DNA of 26,724 nt from positions 1-26,724 of the forward strand of contig CAMPHU010000045.1 in the NCBI GenBank assembly GCA_946886065.1, given 5' to 3'. The stretch comes from an uncultured Massilia sp. Lineage in GTDB: Bacteria > Pseudomonadota > Gammaproteobacteria > Burkholderiales > Burkholderiaceae. The position numbers and the translations under genes are program-made. Positions within the stretch are counted from its first letter, which is position 1; every line of letters begins with the position of its first letter. This document shows positions 20,196 to 26,724 of this stretch, in pieces. The notes under the pieces were generated by a model that saw only the letters and a program-made list of their open reading frames with translations, was not told the origin of the DNA and searched no databases.

Positions 20196-23100
20196 TCAAA
20201 GGTGAAATTCCGCCTTCCTGCCTGCCGTGCTTTCCCGGCGATGCGCATACGCGTACAGGACCGGCAGGAGCAGCAAGGTCAGCACTGTGGACGAGACGAT
20301 CCCGCCGATCACCACCGTCGCCAGCGGCCGCTGCACCTCGGCCCCGGTGCCGGTCGCCAGCGCCATCGGCACGAACCCGAGCGAAGCCACCAGCGCCGTC
20401 ATCAGGACCGGGCGCAGGCGCGCCATCGCCCCCTCCTCCACCGCCTGGACCAGCGGCATGCCGTTCTCGCGCAGGCTGCGGATGAAGGACACCATCACCA
20501 GGCCGTTGAGCACCGCCACCCCGCTCAGGGCGATGAAGCCGACCGCCGCCGAGATCGACATCGGTATGCCGCGCAGCCACAGGGCGCAGAGCCCGCCGGT
20601 GAGCGCGAACGGGATGCCGGTGAAGACCAGCAGCCCGTCCCTGGCATTGTTGAAGACCAGGTAGAGCAGCGCGAACACCAGCGCCAGCGCGGCCGGCACC
20701 ACCAGCCGCAGGCGCCCGGCGGCGGCCTGCAGGTGCTCGAACTGTCCGCCCCAGCTGGTCCAGTAGCCCGCCGGGACGCCGACCCGCCGCGCCACGCGCT
20801 CCTGCGCCTCGGCCACGAAGGAGCCGATGTCGCGCCCGCGCACGTTGGCCGTGACCACCACGCGGCGCTTGCCCTGCTCGCGGCTGAACTGGTTGGGGCT
20901 GGGCGCCAGCGCGAAGGAAGCGATCTCGCCCAGGGTGATGAAGCTGTGCGGCATGCCTTCTTTCGCGGGCAGCGCCACCGGCAGGCGCTTGAGCGCGTCG
21001 ATGTCGCCGCGCACCGCTTCCGGCAGGCGCACCACGATGTCGAAGCGGCGGTCGCCCTCGAACACGATGCCGGCCGCGCGCCCGGCGGTGGCGGTGGCGA
21101 CCATCTCCTGCACGTCGCCGATGTTCAGGCCCATGCGCGCGGCGCGCTCGCGGTCGACCTCGATCTGCAGCATCGGCAGGCCCGTGGTCTGCTCGACCTG
21201 CACTTCGCTCGCCCCATTCACTTTGCGGAGTTCGGCCGCGATGCGCGCGGCGGTGGCGTTCAGCACCTCCAGGTCGTCGCCGAACACCTTCACGGCCACG
21301 TCGCTGCGCACGCCGGAAACCAGCTCGTTGACGCGCAGCTGGATCGGCTGGCTGAATTCGTAGCTGTTGCCCGGCAGCCGGTCGAGGGTGCGGCGGATGG
21401 CCTCCAGCAGTTCCTCGCGCGTCTTCTTCGGGCGCGGCCAGTCCTGTTCCGGCTTGAGCATGATGATGCCGTCCGCCACGCTGGGGGGCATCGGGTCGGA
21501 CGCGATCTCGGCGGTGCCGATGCGCGCGAACACGCGCTCGATCTCGGGATAGCCGCGCATCAGGGCGGTCTCGATCTGCTGCTGCATCTTCACCGACTGG
21601 CTCAGGCTGGTGCCCGGCACCCGCACCGTGAGCACGGCCAGGTCGCCTTCGTTCATGGTGGGGATGAATTCCAGGCCCAGGCGCGTGGCCATCAGGCCTG
21701 ACATGGCCAGCACGATGGCGGCGAAGACCAGCGCCACCGGGCGGTTGGCCATCGCATAGCGCAGGCACGGAGCGTACCAGCGGCGCGCCGCGTGCATGGC
21801 GCGGCTCTCCTTTTCCACCACGTTGCGGCCGATGAACAGGGCCACCGCGGCCGGCACGAAGGTGAGCGACAGGATCATCGCGCCCAGCAGCGCGATCACC
21901 ACCGTGAAGGCCATCGGGTGGAACATCTTGCCCTCGATGCCGGTGAGCGCGAAGATCGGCAGGTAGACGATCATGATGATCAGCTGGCCATAGACGAGCG
22001 GCCGGCGCGCCTCCCGGGCGGCCTGGAACACTTCCTCGAAGCGTTCCTCGCGCCGCAGTTCGCGCCCCAGCCTCGACTGCGCCTGCGCGATGCGGCGCAC
22101 GCAGTTCTCGACGATCACCACGGCGCCGTCGACGATGATGCCGAAGTCGAGCGCGCCCAGGCTGAGCAGGTTGGCGCTGACGCGGTTGCCGACCATGCCG
22201 GTGAAGGTGAACAGCATCGCCAGCGGAATCACCAGCGCGGTGAGCAGGGCGGCGCGGATATTCCCCAGGAAGAGGAACAGCACCGCCACCACCAGCACCG
22301 CGCCTTCGAGCAGGTTGGTGCGCACGGTGGCGATGGCGCGTTCCACCAGGTCGGTGCGGTCGTACACCGTGACCGCCTTCACGCCCTTGGGCAGGCTGCG
22401 GTTGATTTCCATCATGCGCTGGTCGACGGCGCGCGAGACGGCCCGGCTGTTCTCGCCCAGCAGCATGAACACGGTGCCCAGCACCACTTCCTGCCCGTTC
22501 TCGGTGGCCGCGCCGGTGCGCAGCTCGCGCCCCACCGAGACCTCGGCCACGTCGCGCACCCGCACCGGGATGCCGTTCACCGTGGTGACCACGATGTTGC
22601 CGATGTCGGCCGTGGAGGCGGCCTGGCCGGGCGCGCGTACCAGGTACTGCTCCCCTTCGCGCTCGATGTAGCCGGCGCCGACATTGCTGTTGTTCTTCTC
22701 CAGCGCGCTCACGATGTCGGCCAGCTCCAGGCCATAGGACGACAGGGTGGCCGTGTCCGGCGCCACCAGGTATTCCTTGTCGAAGCCGCCGATGGAGTTG
22801 ATCTCGGTGACGCCCGGCACGGTGCGCAATTGCGGCTTGATGATCCAGTCCTGGATCTCGCGCAGGTCCGTCGGCGTGTAGGGCGTGCCGTCCGGCTTCC
22901 TGGCGCCCGGCTCCGTCTCCACGGTCCACAGGTAGATCTCGGACAGGCCGGTGGCGATCGGGCCCATCGCCGGCACCGCGCCCGGCGGCAGCTGGCCGCG
23001 CGCGTCCTGCAGGCGCTGGCTGACCAGCTGGCGCGCGAAGTGGATGTCGGTGCCCTCCTTGAATACCACCGTCACTTGCGACAGGCCGTAGCGCGACAGG

Positions 23101-23351
23101 GAGCGGAACTGCTCCAGCCCCGGCAGGCCGGACAGCACGGCTTCGATCGGATAGGTGATGCGCTGCTCGGTCTCCAGCGGCGAGTAGCCCGGCGCATGGG
23201 TGTTGATCTGCACCTGCACGTTGGTGACGTCGGGCACGGCGTCGATCGGCAGGCGCTGGTAGTTGTAGATGCCGAGGACGGCCATGGCGAGCACCGCCAG
23301 CATGACCAGCCAGCGGTGGGCGATGGAGGCCCGGATGATACGGTTGAACAT
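20196..23351 (-). CDS. czcA: Heavy-metal efflux RND transporter, inner-membrane pump CzcA
   Basis: 1051 residues from the ATG at 23351 (MFNRIIRASI); the frame remains open upstream through czcB but that part is shadow. TM1 about 13-30, then the porter domains; the second membrane group starts near 345. In TM4 the segment LDFGIIVDGAVVIVEN gives D402, D408 and E415, the proton-relay residues of Cupriavidus CzcA at identical numbering. These define divalent-cation HME-RND pumps (Zn, Co, Cd) better than Cu/Ag CusA pumps, but the exact metal cannot be read from the sequence. It exports metal from the periplasm or cytoplasm across the outer membrane with CzcB and CzcC, driven by protons. It starts 14 bp after czcB and is the last gene of the operon. 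No terminator is evident after it. Confidence 0.95.
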   Translation of the reverse strand: MFNRIIRASIAHRWLVMLAVLAMAVLGIYNYQRLPIDAVPDVTNVQVQINTHAPGYSPLETEQRITYPIEAVLSGLPGLEQFRSLSRYGLSQVTVVFKEGTDIHFARQLVSQRLQDARGQLPPGAVPAMGPIATGLSEIYLWTVETEPGARKPDGTPYTPTDLREIQDWIIKPQLRTVPGVTEINSIGGFDKEYLVAPDTATLSSYGLELADIVSALEKNNSNVGAGYIEREGEQYLVRAPGQAASTADIGNIVVTTVNGIPVRVRDVAEVSVGRELRTGAATENGQEVVLGTVFMLLGENSRAVSRAVDQRMMEINRSLPKGVKAVTVYDRTDLVERAIATVRTNLLEGAVLVVAVLFLFLGNIRAALLTALVIPLAMLFTFTGMVGNRVSANLLSLGALDFGIIVDGAVVIVENCVRRIAQAQSRLGRELRREERFEEVFQAAREARRPLVYGQLIIMIVYLPIFALTGIEGKMFHPMAFTVVIALLGAMILSLTFVPAAVALFIGRNVVEKESRAMHAARRWYAPCLRYAMANRPVALVFAAIVLAMSGLMATRLGLEFIPTMNEGDLAVLTVRVPGTSLSQSVKMQQQIETALMRGYPEIERVFARIGTAEIASDPMPPSVADGIIMLKPEQDWPRPKKTREELLEAIRRTLDRLPGNSYEFSQPIQLRVNELVSGVRSDVAVKVFGDDLEVLNATAARIAAELRKVNGASEVQVEQTTGLPMLQIEVDRERAARMGLNIGDVQEMVATATAGRAAGIVFEGDRRFDIVVRLPEAVRGDIDALKRLPVALPAKEGMPHSFITLGEIASFALAPSPNQFSREQGKRRVVVTANVRGRDIGSFVAEAQERVARRVGVPAGYWTSWGGQFEHLQAAAGRLRLVVPAALALVFALLYLVFNNARDGLLVFTGIPFALTGGLCALWLRGIPMSISAAVGFIALSGVAVLNGLVMVSFIRSLRENGMPLVQAVEEGAMARLRPVLMTALVASLGFVPMALATGTGAEVQRPLATVVIGGIVSSTVLTLLLLPVLYAYAHRRESTAGRKAEFHL

Positions 23352-23365
23352 GGGTCGCCCTGTCC

Positions 23366-24541
23366 TCAATGGTGGTCCGCGGCGCCCTTGCCCTGCTCGG
23401 CCTTGATGGCGAAGCTGCCGGCGGCGGCGATGCGCTCCCCGGCGCGCAGGCCGGAAGTGATTTCGACGTAGCGCCCGTCCGAGCGGCTGGTGGCCACCGG
23501 CTGGGCCACGAAGCCCTCCGGCACGCGCTTGTAGACCACCTGGCGCCCGTCGTCGGTCTGGATGGCTTCGCGCGGGACGGCCACCGCCACCTGGCTGGCG
23601 CCGGTGACCACGTCGACGTTCACCGCCAGGCCCGGGCGCCAGGCGGCGCCGGGATTGGCCAGCACCACGCGCGCGGTGGCGGCGCGCGAGGCCTCGCCCA
23701 CCAGCGAACTGACGAAGCTCACCTTGCCCGGCGCCGAGGTGCTGGAGGCGATCGAGCGGATCACGGCGTCGGTGCCGACGCGCACGATGTCGAGGTCCTT
23801 GGCCGGCACCACGACGTCGGCCCACACGGTGGACAGGTCGGTCAGGGTGAACACGCGGGTGTCGGCCTCCACCACCTCGCCCAGGGTGATGTGCTTTTCG
23901 ACGATCACGCCGTCGAAAGGCGCGCGGATCTGCAGGCGGTTGGAGCCGCCGGCCGCGCCGGCCCCGAGCGCCTGCAGCTGCTGGCGGGCGCTGCGCAGGG
24001 CATTCTGCGCTTCGTGCAGCTCGTGCTCGGCCTTGAGGAAATCCTGGCGCGCGGAGATCTTCTCTTCCCACAGCATCTTCTCGTCCGCATGCAGCTTGCG
24101 CGCATAGGCCAGGCGCTGCTGCGCCGCCGCCAGCGCGGCCCGCTGGGCCGCCACGTCGGCGCTGGCGACCACCGCCAGCACCTCGCCCTTGCGCACGCGG
24201 TCGCCCAGGTTGGCGGGGACCAGCTCCACCGCCCCGGCCGCGCGCGGCGTGACGTGGGCGGTGCGGTCTTCGTTGAGGGCGATCTGGCCGGGCATGCGGA
24301 TGAAGGTCTCCATCTGCCTGGGGCCGGCATCCTGCAGCGTAATGCCGGCGGCTTGCACCTGCGCGTCGCTGAAGCGGATGACGCCATCTTCCTTGTGCCC
24401 GGCGCCGTGTTCTTCCTGGCTGCTTTCTTCGGCATGCTCGTCTTGTACCGCGGGCGCGCGGCCGCGCACCAGCACCAGCGCCGCGATGGCCAGGGCCACC
24501 GCCAGCATGGCGGCCACCACTTTCATTTGCTGCTTGTTCAT
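23366..24541 (-). CDS. czcB: Efflux RND periplasmic adaptor subunit CzcB
   Basis: 391 residues from the ATG at 24541, with AGGAGA upstream; the frame is open further up inside czcC. Residues about 8-27 are the N-terminal membrane anchor or signal. Then a short His/Glu-rich stretch (34-52, His at 36, 45 and 49) may bind metal ions. The adaptor layout follows: barrel-sandwich halves (VRKGEVLAVV and RAPFDGVIVEKHITLGEVV) around a helical hairpin rich in Ala, Gln and Arg, then beta-barrel and membrane-proximal domains. It joins CzcA to CzcC and may hand metal to the pump. The ATG overlaps the czcC stop (ATGA), so the two are coupled. Confidence 0.94.
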   Translation of the reverse strand: MNKQQMKVVAAMLAVALAIAALVLVRGRAPAVQDEHAEESSQEEHGAGHKEDGVIRFSDAQVQAAGITLQDAGPRQMETFIRMPGQIALNEDRTAHVTPRAAGAVELVPANLGDRVRKGEVLAVVASADVAAQRAALAAAQQRLAYARKLHADEKMLWEEKISARQDFLKAEHELHEAQNALRSARQQLQALGAGAAGGSNRLQIRAPFDGVIVEKHITLGEVVEADTRVFTLTDLSTVWADVVVPAKDLDIVRVGTDAVIRSIASSTSAPGKVSFVSSLVGEASRAATARVVLANPGAAWRPGLAVNVDVVTGASQVAVAVPREAIQTDDGRQVVYKRVPEGFVAQPVATSRSDGRYVEITSGLRAGERIAAAGSFAIKAEQGKGAADHH

Positions 24542-25776
24542 GGGTTCTCCTGGACGGCGGACGTACCGGTCAGCCGTGCGATGTCGGCCGCCGCGCGATG
24601 GCTGTCGGCGGCGGCGTTCAGATACTGGGTGGTCGATTGGAACAGCGTGCGCTGGGCGTCGAGCACGTCGAGGATGCCGAACTTCCCGAGCTCGAAGCCC
24701 CGGCTCGCGGCGCGGTAGGCGCTTTCGGCGCCGGGCAGGATCTCGGCCGCGATCAGCGCGCTCTCTTCCAGCGCGGCCGTGAGGCGGGCATGGGCCTGGG
24801 CCAGCTCGGACTGCAGCCGGACGCGCTCGGCCTCCTCTTCGCCCCGCGCCTTGTCGACGCGCCGCAGCGCCTCGACCAGCGCGCCCTGGTTGCGGTCGAA
24901 CAGCGGGAGCGGCAGCGAGAGGCCGACCACGGCCTGGTCGCGCTCGTCCAGTCCTTCGCGGCGGGTGCCGACGATCAGGGTCAGGTCGGGGACGCGGCGG
25001 CTCCGTTCCACTTGCGCCAGCGCCTCGCGATGCCCCACCTGGGCGCGCGCACGCTGCATGGCGGGCGACTGTTCCAGCCGGGCGGCAAGCTGCGGCAGCG
25101 GCGCGGCCACCGGCAAGCCGTCGGCCGGGACGGCGATCCGCAGCGCCGCGGCCTCCCCTCCCCACAGCGCGGCCAGCCGGATGCGCGCACTGTCCAGGTT
25201 CCGCGCAGCCTGGATCACCTCGATCCGCGCGCCGGCCTGGGCCACGCGGGCGCGGGTCTCGTCCACGGGCGAGACCTTGCCCGCCTCGACGCGCCTGGCC
25301 GCCACCTCGGCGGCGCGGGCCGCAAGAGCGGCCAGCTCCTGCGCCATGCGGTGGCGCTCGCCGGCGGCGGCCAGCTCGTAGTAAGCGGCGGTGGTGTCGG
25401 CGCGCACCTGGACGCGCAGGTCCGCCAGCGCGAGCGCCGCCAGGCCGCGTTCCTGGCGCGCGGCATCGACGCGGGCGGCGCGCTTGCCGCCCAGTTCGAA
25501 CGGAATGCTCAGCTGGGCCGTGGTGGCGCGGCTTTCGCGCCGCTGGCCTTCGCGCAGCACCTCCAGCTCAGGGTTGGGCAGGGCCTTGGCCTGCGCCAGC
25601 GCGCCGTCCTGGGCCGCGACTTCGCCGGCGGCGGCGCGCAGCGCGGGATTGGCGCGCAGGGCCAGGCCGACGGCGTTCTCCAGCGTGAGGGGCGCGCCGG
25701 GCTGCGCCGCGGCAGGCGCCAGGATCGCCGCGAGCAGGATTGCCGCCAGGGTGAGCGGCTTCAACAGGGATGTCAT
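24538..25776 (-). CDS. czcC: Outer-membrane efflux channel CzcC (TolC family)
   Basis: 412 residues. Signal peptide 1-24 (ending APAAA). Two OEP repeats of long amphipathic helices: LTLENAVGLALRANPALRAA at the start of the first, then PFELGGKRAARVDAA and, in the second half, GLSLPLPLFDRNQGAL, the turn typical of the TolC/CzcC beta barrel. FELGKFGILDVLDAQRTLF is the conserved C-terminal OEP helix. It forms the trimeric exit duct through the outer membrane for the CzcCBA complex. The mature N-terminus has no lipobox Cys. It lies 80 bp downstream of czcI and overlaps czcB by 4 bp. Confidence 0.93.
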   Translation of the reverse strand: MTSLLKPLTLAAILLAAILAPAAAQPGAPLTLENAVGLALRANPALRAAAGEVAAQDGALAQAKALPNPELEVLREGQRRESRATTAQLSIPFELGGKRAARVDAARQERGLAALALADLRVQVRADTTAAYYELAAAGERHRMAQELAALAARAAEVAARRVEAGKVSPVDETRARVAQAGARIEVIQAARNLDSARIRLAALWGGEAAALRIAVPADGLPVAAPLPQLAARLEQSPAMQRARAQVGHREALAQVERSRRVPDLTLIVGTRREGLDERDQAVVGLSLPLPLFDRNQGALVEALRRVDKARGEEEAERVRLQSELAQAHARLTAALEESALIAAEILPGAESAYRAASRGFELGKFGILDVLDAQRTLFQSTTQYLNAAADSHRAAADIARLTGTSAVQENP

Positions 25777-25856
25777 GGTGTGGCTCCGAACAGGTCAAGG
25801 TTCGGCGGGCACCGTGCGCCGCGCGAGCGGCATGATGGATCTGGTCTCCCGCCGGG

Positions 25857-26198
25857 TCAGGCGCGGAGCGGGCGGTCTGGCGGCGGGATCAGGTCGGGGA
25901 TGTGCGAGACATAGCGCCGCAGCTCGCCGCGCAGGTGCGGCGCGCCTTTCGGCAGCGGGAGGTCGGGATTGGCGGAAGGGAGCGCGCCGGCCGACAAATG
26001 GTGGCAGATGTCGCAGCCGCTGTCACAGCAGGGCTTGGCGTCGCCGCTGTCGTCGCCGGCGGCCTGTTGCTGGTCGATCGCCTGGCTGGTTTGCTGGACG
26101 ACCTTGCCCTCGTCGCCGATGCAGCACGCGCAGGCCGCCGCCCAGGCAGCCTGGAACGGCATGATCGCGAGCAGCAGGATGATCAGGAGGCGTTTCAT
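25857..26198 (-). CDS. czcI: Small exported Cys-rich protein, CzcI-like
   Basis: 113 residues from the ATG at 26198; an in-frame codon at 26264 would put 22 residues before the signal peptide. Signal peptide 1-20 (MKRLLIILLLAIMPFQAAWA). The mature part has two metal-ligand-like clusters: C23, C25, C26, and C57, C58, C62, C65, H66, H67 (CCDSGCDICHH), and ends PDRPLRA. Size, signal, the CxxCH centre, the PDRP tail and position at the head of czcCBA match CzcI-family proteins, which are periplasmic and thought to affect expression or metal handling of the efflux system. The family call rests on memory of the pattern and on synteny. Confidence 0.72.
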   Translation of the reverse strand: MKRLLIILLLAIMPFQAAWAAACACCIGDEGKVVQQTSQAIDQQQAAGDDSGDAKPCCDSGCDICHHLSAGALPSANPDLPLPKGAPHLRGELRRYVSHIPDLIPPPDRPLRA

Positions 26199-26236
26199 CG
26201 GATTTCCGGTTCGGCACGAATGCGCCCGAGGCGCGT

Positions 26237-26264
26237 TACATAGTGTGCACGAAAAATCCGGCAA
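26237..26264 (-). promoter_or_regulatory. Possible sigma-70 promoter of the czc operon
   Basis: On the minus strand TTGCCG (26264-26259), a 16-bp spacer and TATGTA (26242-26237), 39 bp before the czcI ATG at 26198. Metal-responsive regulators (MerR, CzcR-type) would bind near here, but I see no clear operator. No regulator gene is in the window. Confidence 0.4.
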
Positions 26265-26294
26265 TGGCTATAGCGGCAAGGCGCGCAGCCGGCG

Positions 26295-26684
26295 TCAGGC
26301 GATCGTCACCGGTGGGAAGATGCGCACCTGCGTGACCTTCCCGGTCTGCCTGTCGATGAGGAAGATCAGCAGGTAGCCCTTGCCGTAGCGGCTTTCGACG
26401 GTGGTGGGGCCGACGAAGTAGGCCAGGTCTTCCGGGCGTTCGGCGGCGCCGGTCGGTTCGCCGAGCAGGTCCCTGACCTCGTCGCCGCTGAGCCGTTCGG
26501 GCGGATACTGGCTCAGGAAGGAGGCGAGCATGCGGCCCCGGCCGACCTGGTCCGCCCCGGCCCATGCCTGCGGCGTGAAGAACTCGTCGCCGAGCGTGTG
26601 GATCTGCGCCTCGACGGTGTAGTCCGAGCAGCCTTGCAGGAGGCCGAGCGCCAGCAGGCAAGCGAGGATCCTTTTCATCAGCAT
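26295..26684 (-). CDS. Small lipoprotein, possibly BamE/SmpA-like fold
   Basis: 129 residues from the ATG at 26684, with AGGAG 11 bases upstream; the ATG at 26678 (127 aa) is the alternative. A lipobox LLQGC gives a lipidated Cys at 19. After a short tail, LSGDEVRDLLGEPT followed by YFVGP..YLLIFLIDRQTGKVTQVRIF resembles the helix plus beta-hairpin pattern of SmpA/BamE-like lipoproteins (xxVxxLLGxP ... LxVxFxxGxVxxV). The resemblance is by pattern only. It is an envelope lipoprotein of unknown role. It is transcribed in the same direction as czcI, 96 bp upstream; whether it belongs to that operon is unclear. The frame is open to the window edge. Confidence 0.7.
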   Translation of the reverse strand: MLMKRILACLLALGLLQGCSDYTVEAQIHTLGDEFFTPQAWAGADQVGRGRMLASFLSQYPPERLSGDEVRDLLGEPTGAAERPEDLAYFVGPTTVESRYGKGYLLIFLIDRQTGKVTQVRIFPPVTIA

Positions 26685-26724
26685 TCCGGTCTGCGCTCCT
26701 GGAAGCATGGCGAACTCGGCCATT

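Noticed and set aside
23352..24071. Upstream extension of czcA to 24071 (and of czcB to 25165)
   Set aside because: The extensions lie wholly within the preceding gene in another frame. The true starts (23351, 24541) have an N-terminal membrane segment right after the ATG and, for czcB, a good Shine-Dalgarno.

Overview
The window is GC-rich (roughly two thirds G+C) and densely coded. Its gene content points to a Betaproteobacterium, most likely a Massilia-like member of the Oxalobacteraceae: a modABC operon, CzcCBA efflux, M16 peptidase pairs, many large hybrid histidine kinases, and an RsbRST stress module without a sigma-B. This placement is inferred from gene content, not from a marker gene. 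I saw no rRNA, tRNA, CRISPR array, phage or transposase gene.

Layout, left to right. (1) 2-778: the 3' end of a hybrid histidine kinase cut by the window edge. (2) 1000-2466: two minus-strand envelope-type genes, an exported Sel1-repeat protein and an exported DUF2807 protein. (3) 2774-5591: a divergent operon of two exported M16 peptidase-like proteins. Only the first has the zinc motif; the second carries an R/Y-type segment, so they look like the two halves of one heterodimer. A strong intrinsic terminator follows. (4) 5716-8224: modA-modB-modC, overlapping genes for molybdate import. (5) 8323-10575: a membrane hybrid histidine kinase, paralogous to the one at the left edge. (6) 10530-12806: a minus-strand bifunctional class A penicillin-binding protein that overlaps the kinase tail-to-tail. 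(7) 12807-13940: a lower-GC islet with several inverted repeats, a roughly 100 bp palindromic repeat unit, an orphan gene of unknown function and a strong hairpin.

(8) 14013-19991 (minus strand) is the most interesting block. It is a six-gene, translationally coupled operon: rsbR, rsbS, rsbT, a PP2C/SpoIIE phosphatase with an RsbT-like ATPase domain at its N-terminus, a soluble histidine kinase that also starts with an RsbT-like domain, and a REC-PAS-HisKA-HATPase-REC hybrid kinase. The logic is that of a stressosome (RsbR/RsbS scaffold, RsbT switch kinase, PP2C reset). The output appears to be phosphorelay signalling, because no partner-switching sigma factor is present.

(9) 20196-26198 (minus strand): a czcI-czcC-czcB-czcA heavy-metal efflux operon. 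CzcA has the proton-relay residues D402, D408 and E415. A small lipoprotein gene lies just upstream, at the right edge.
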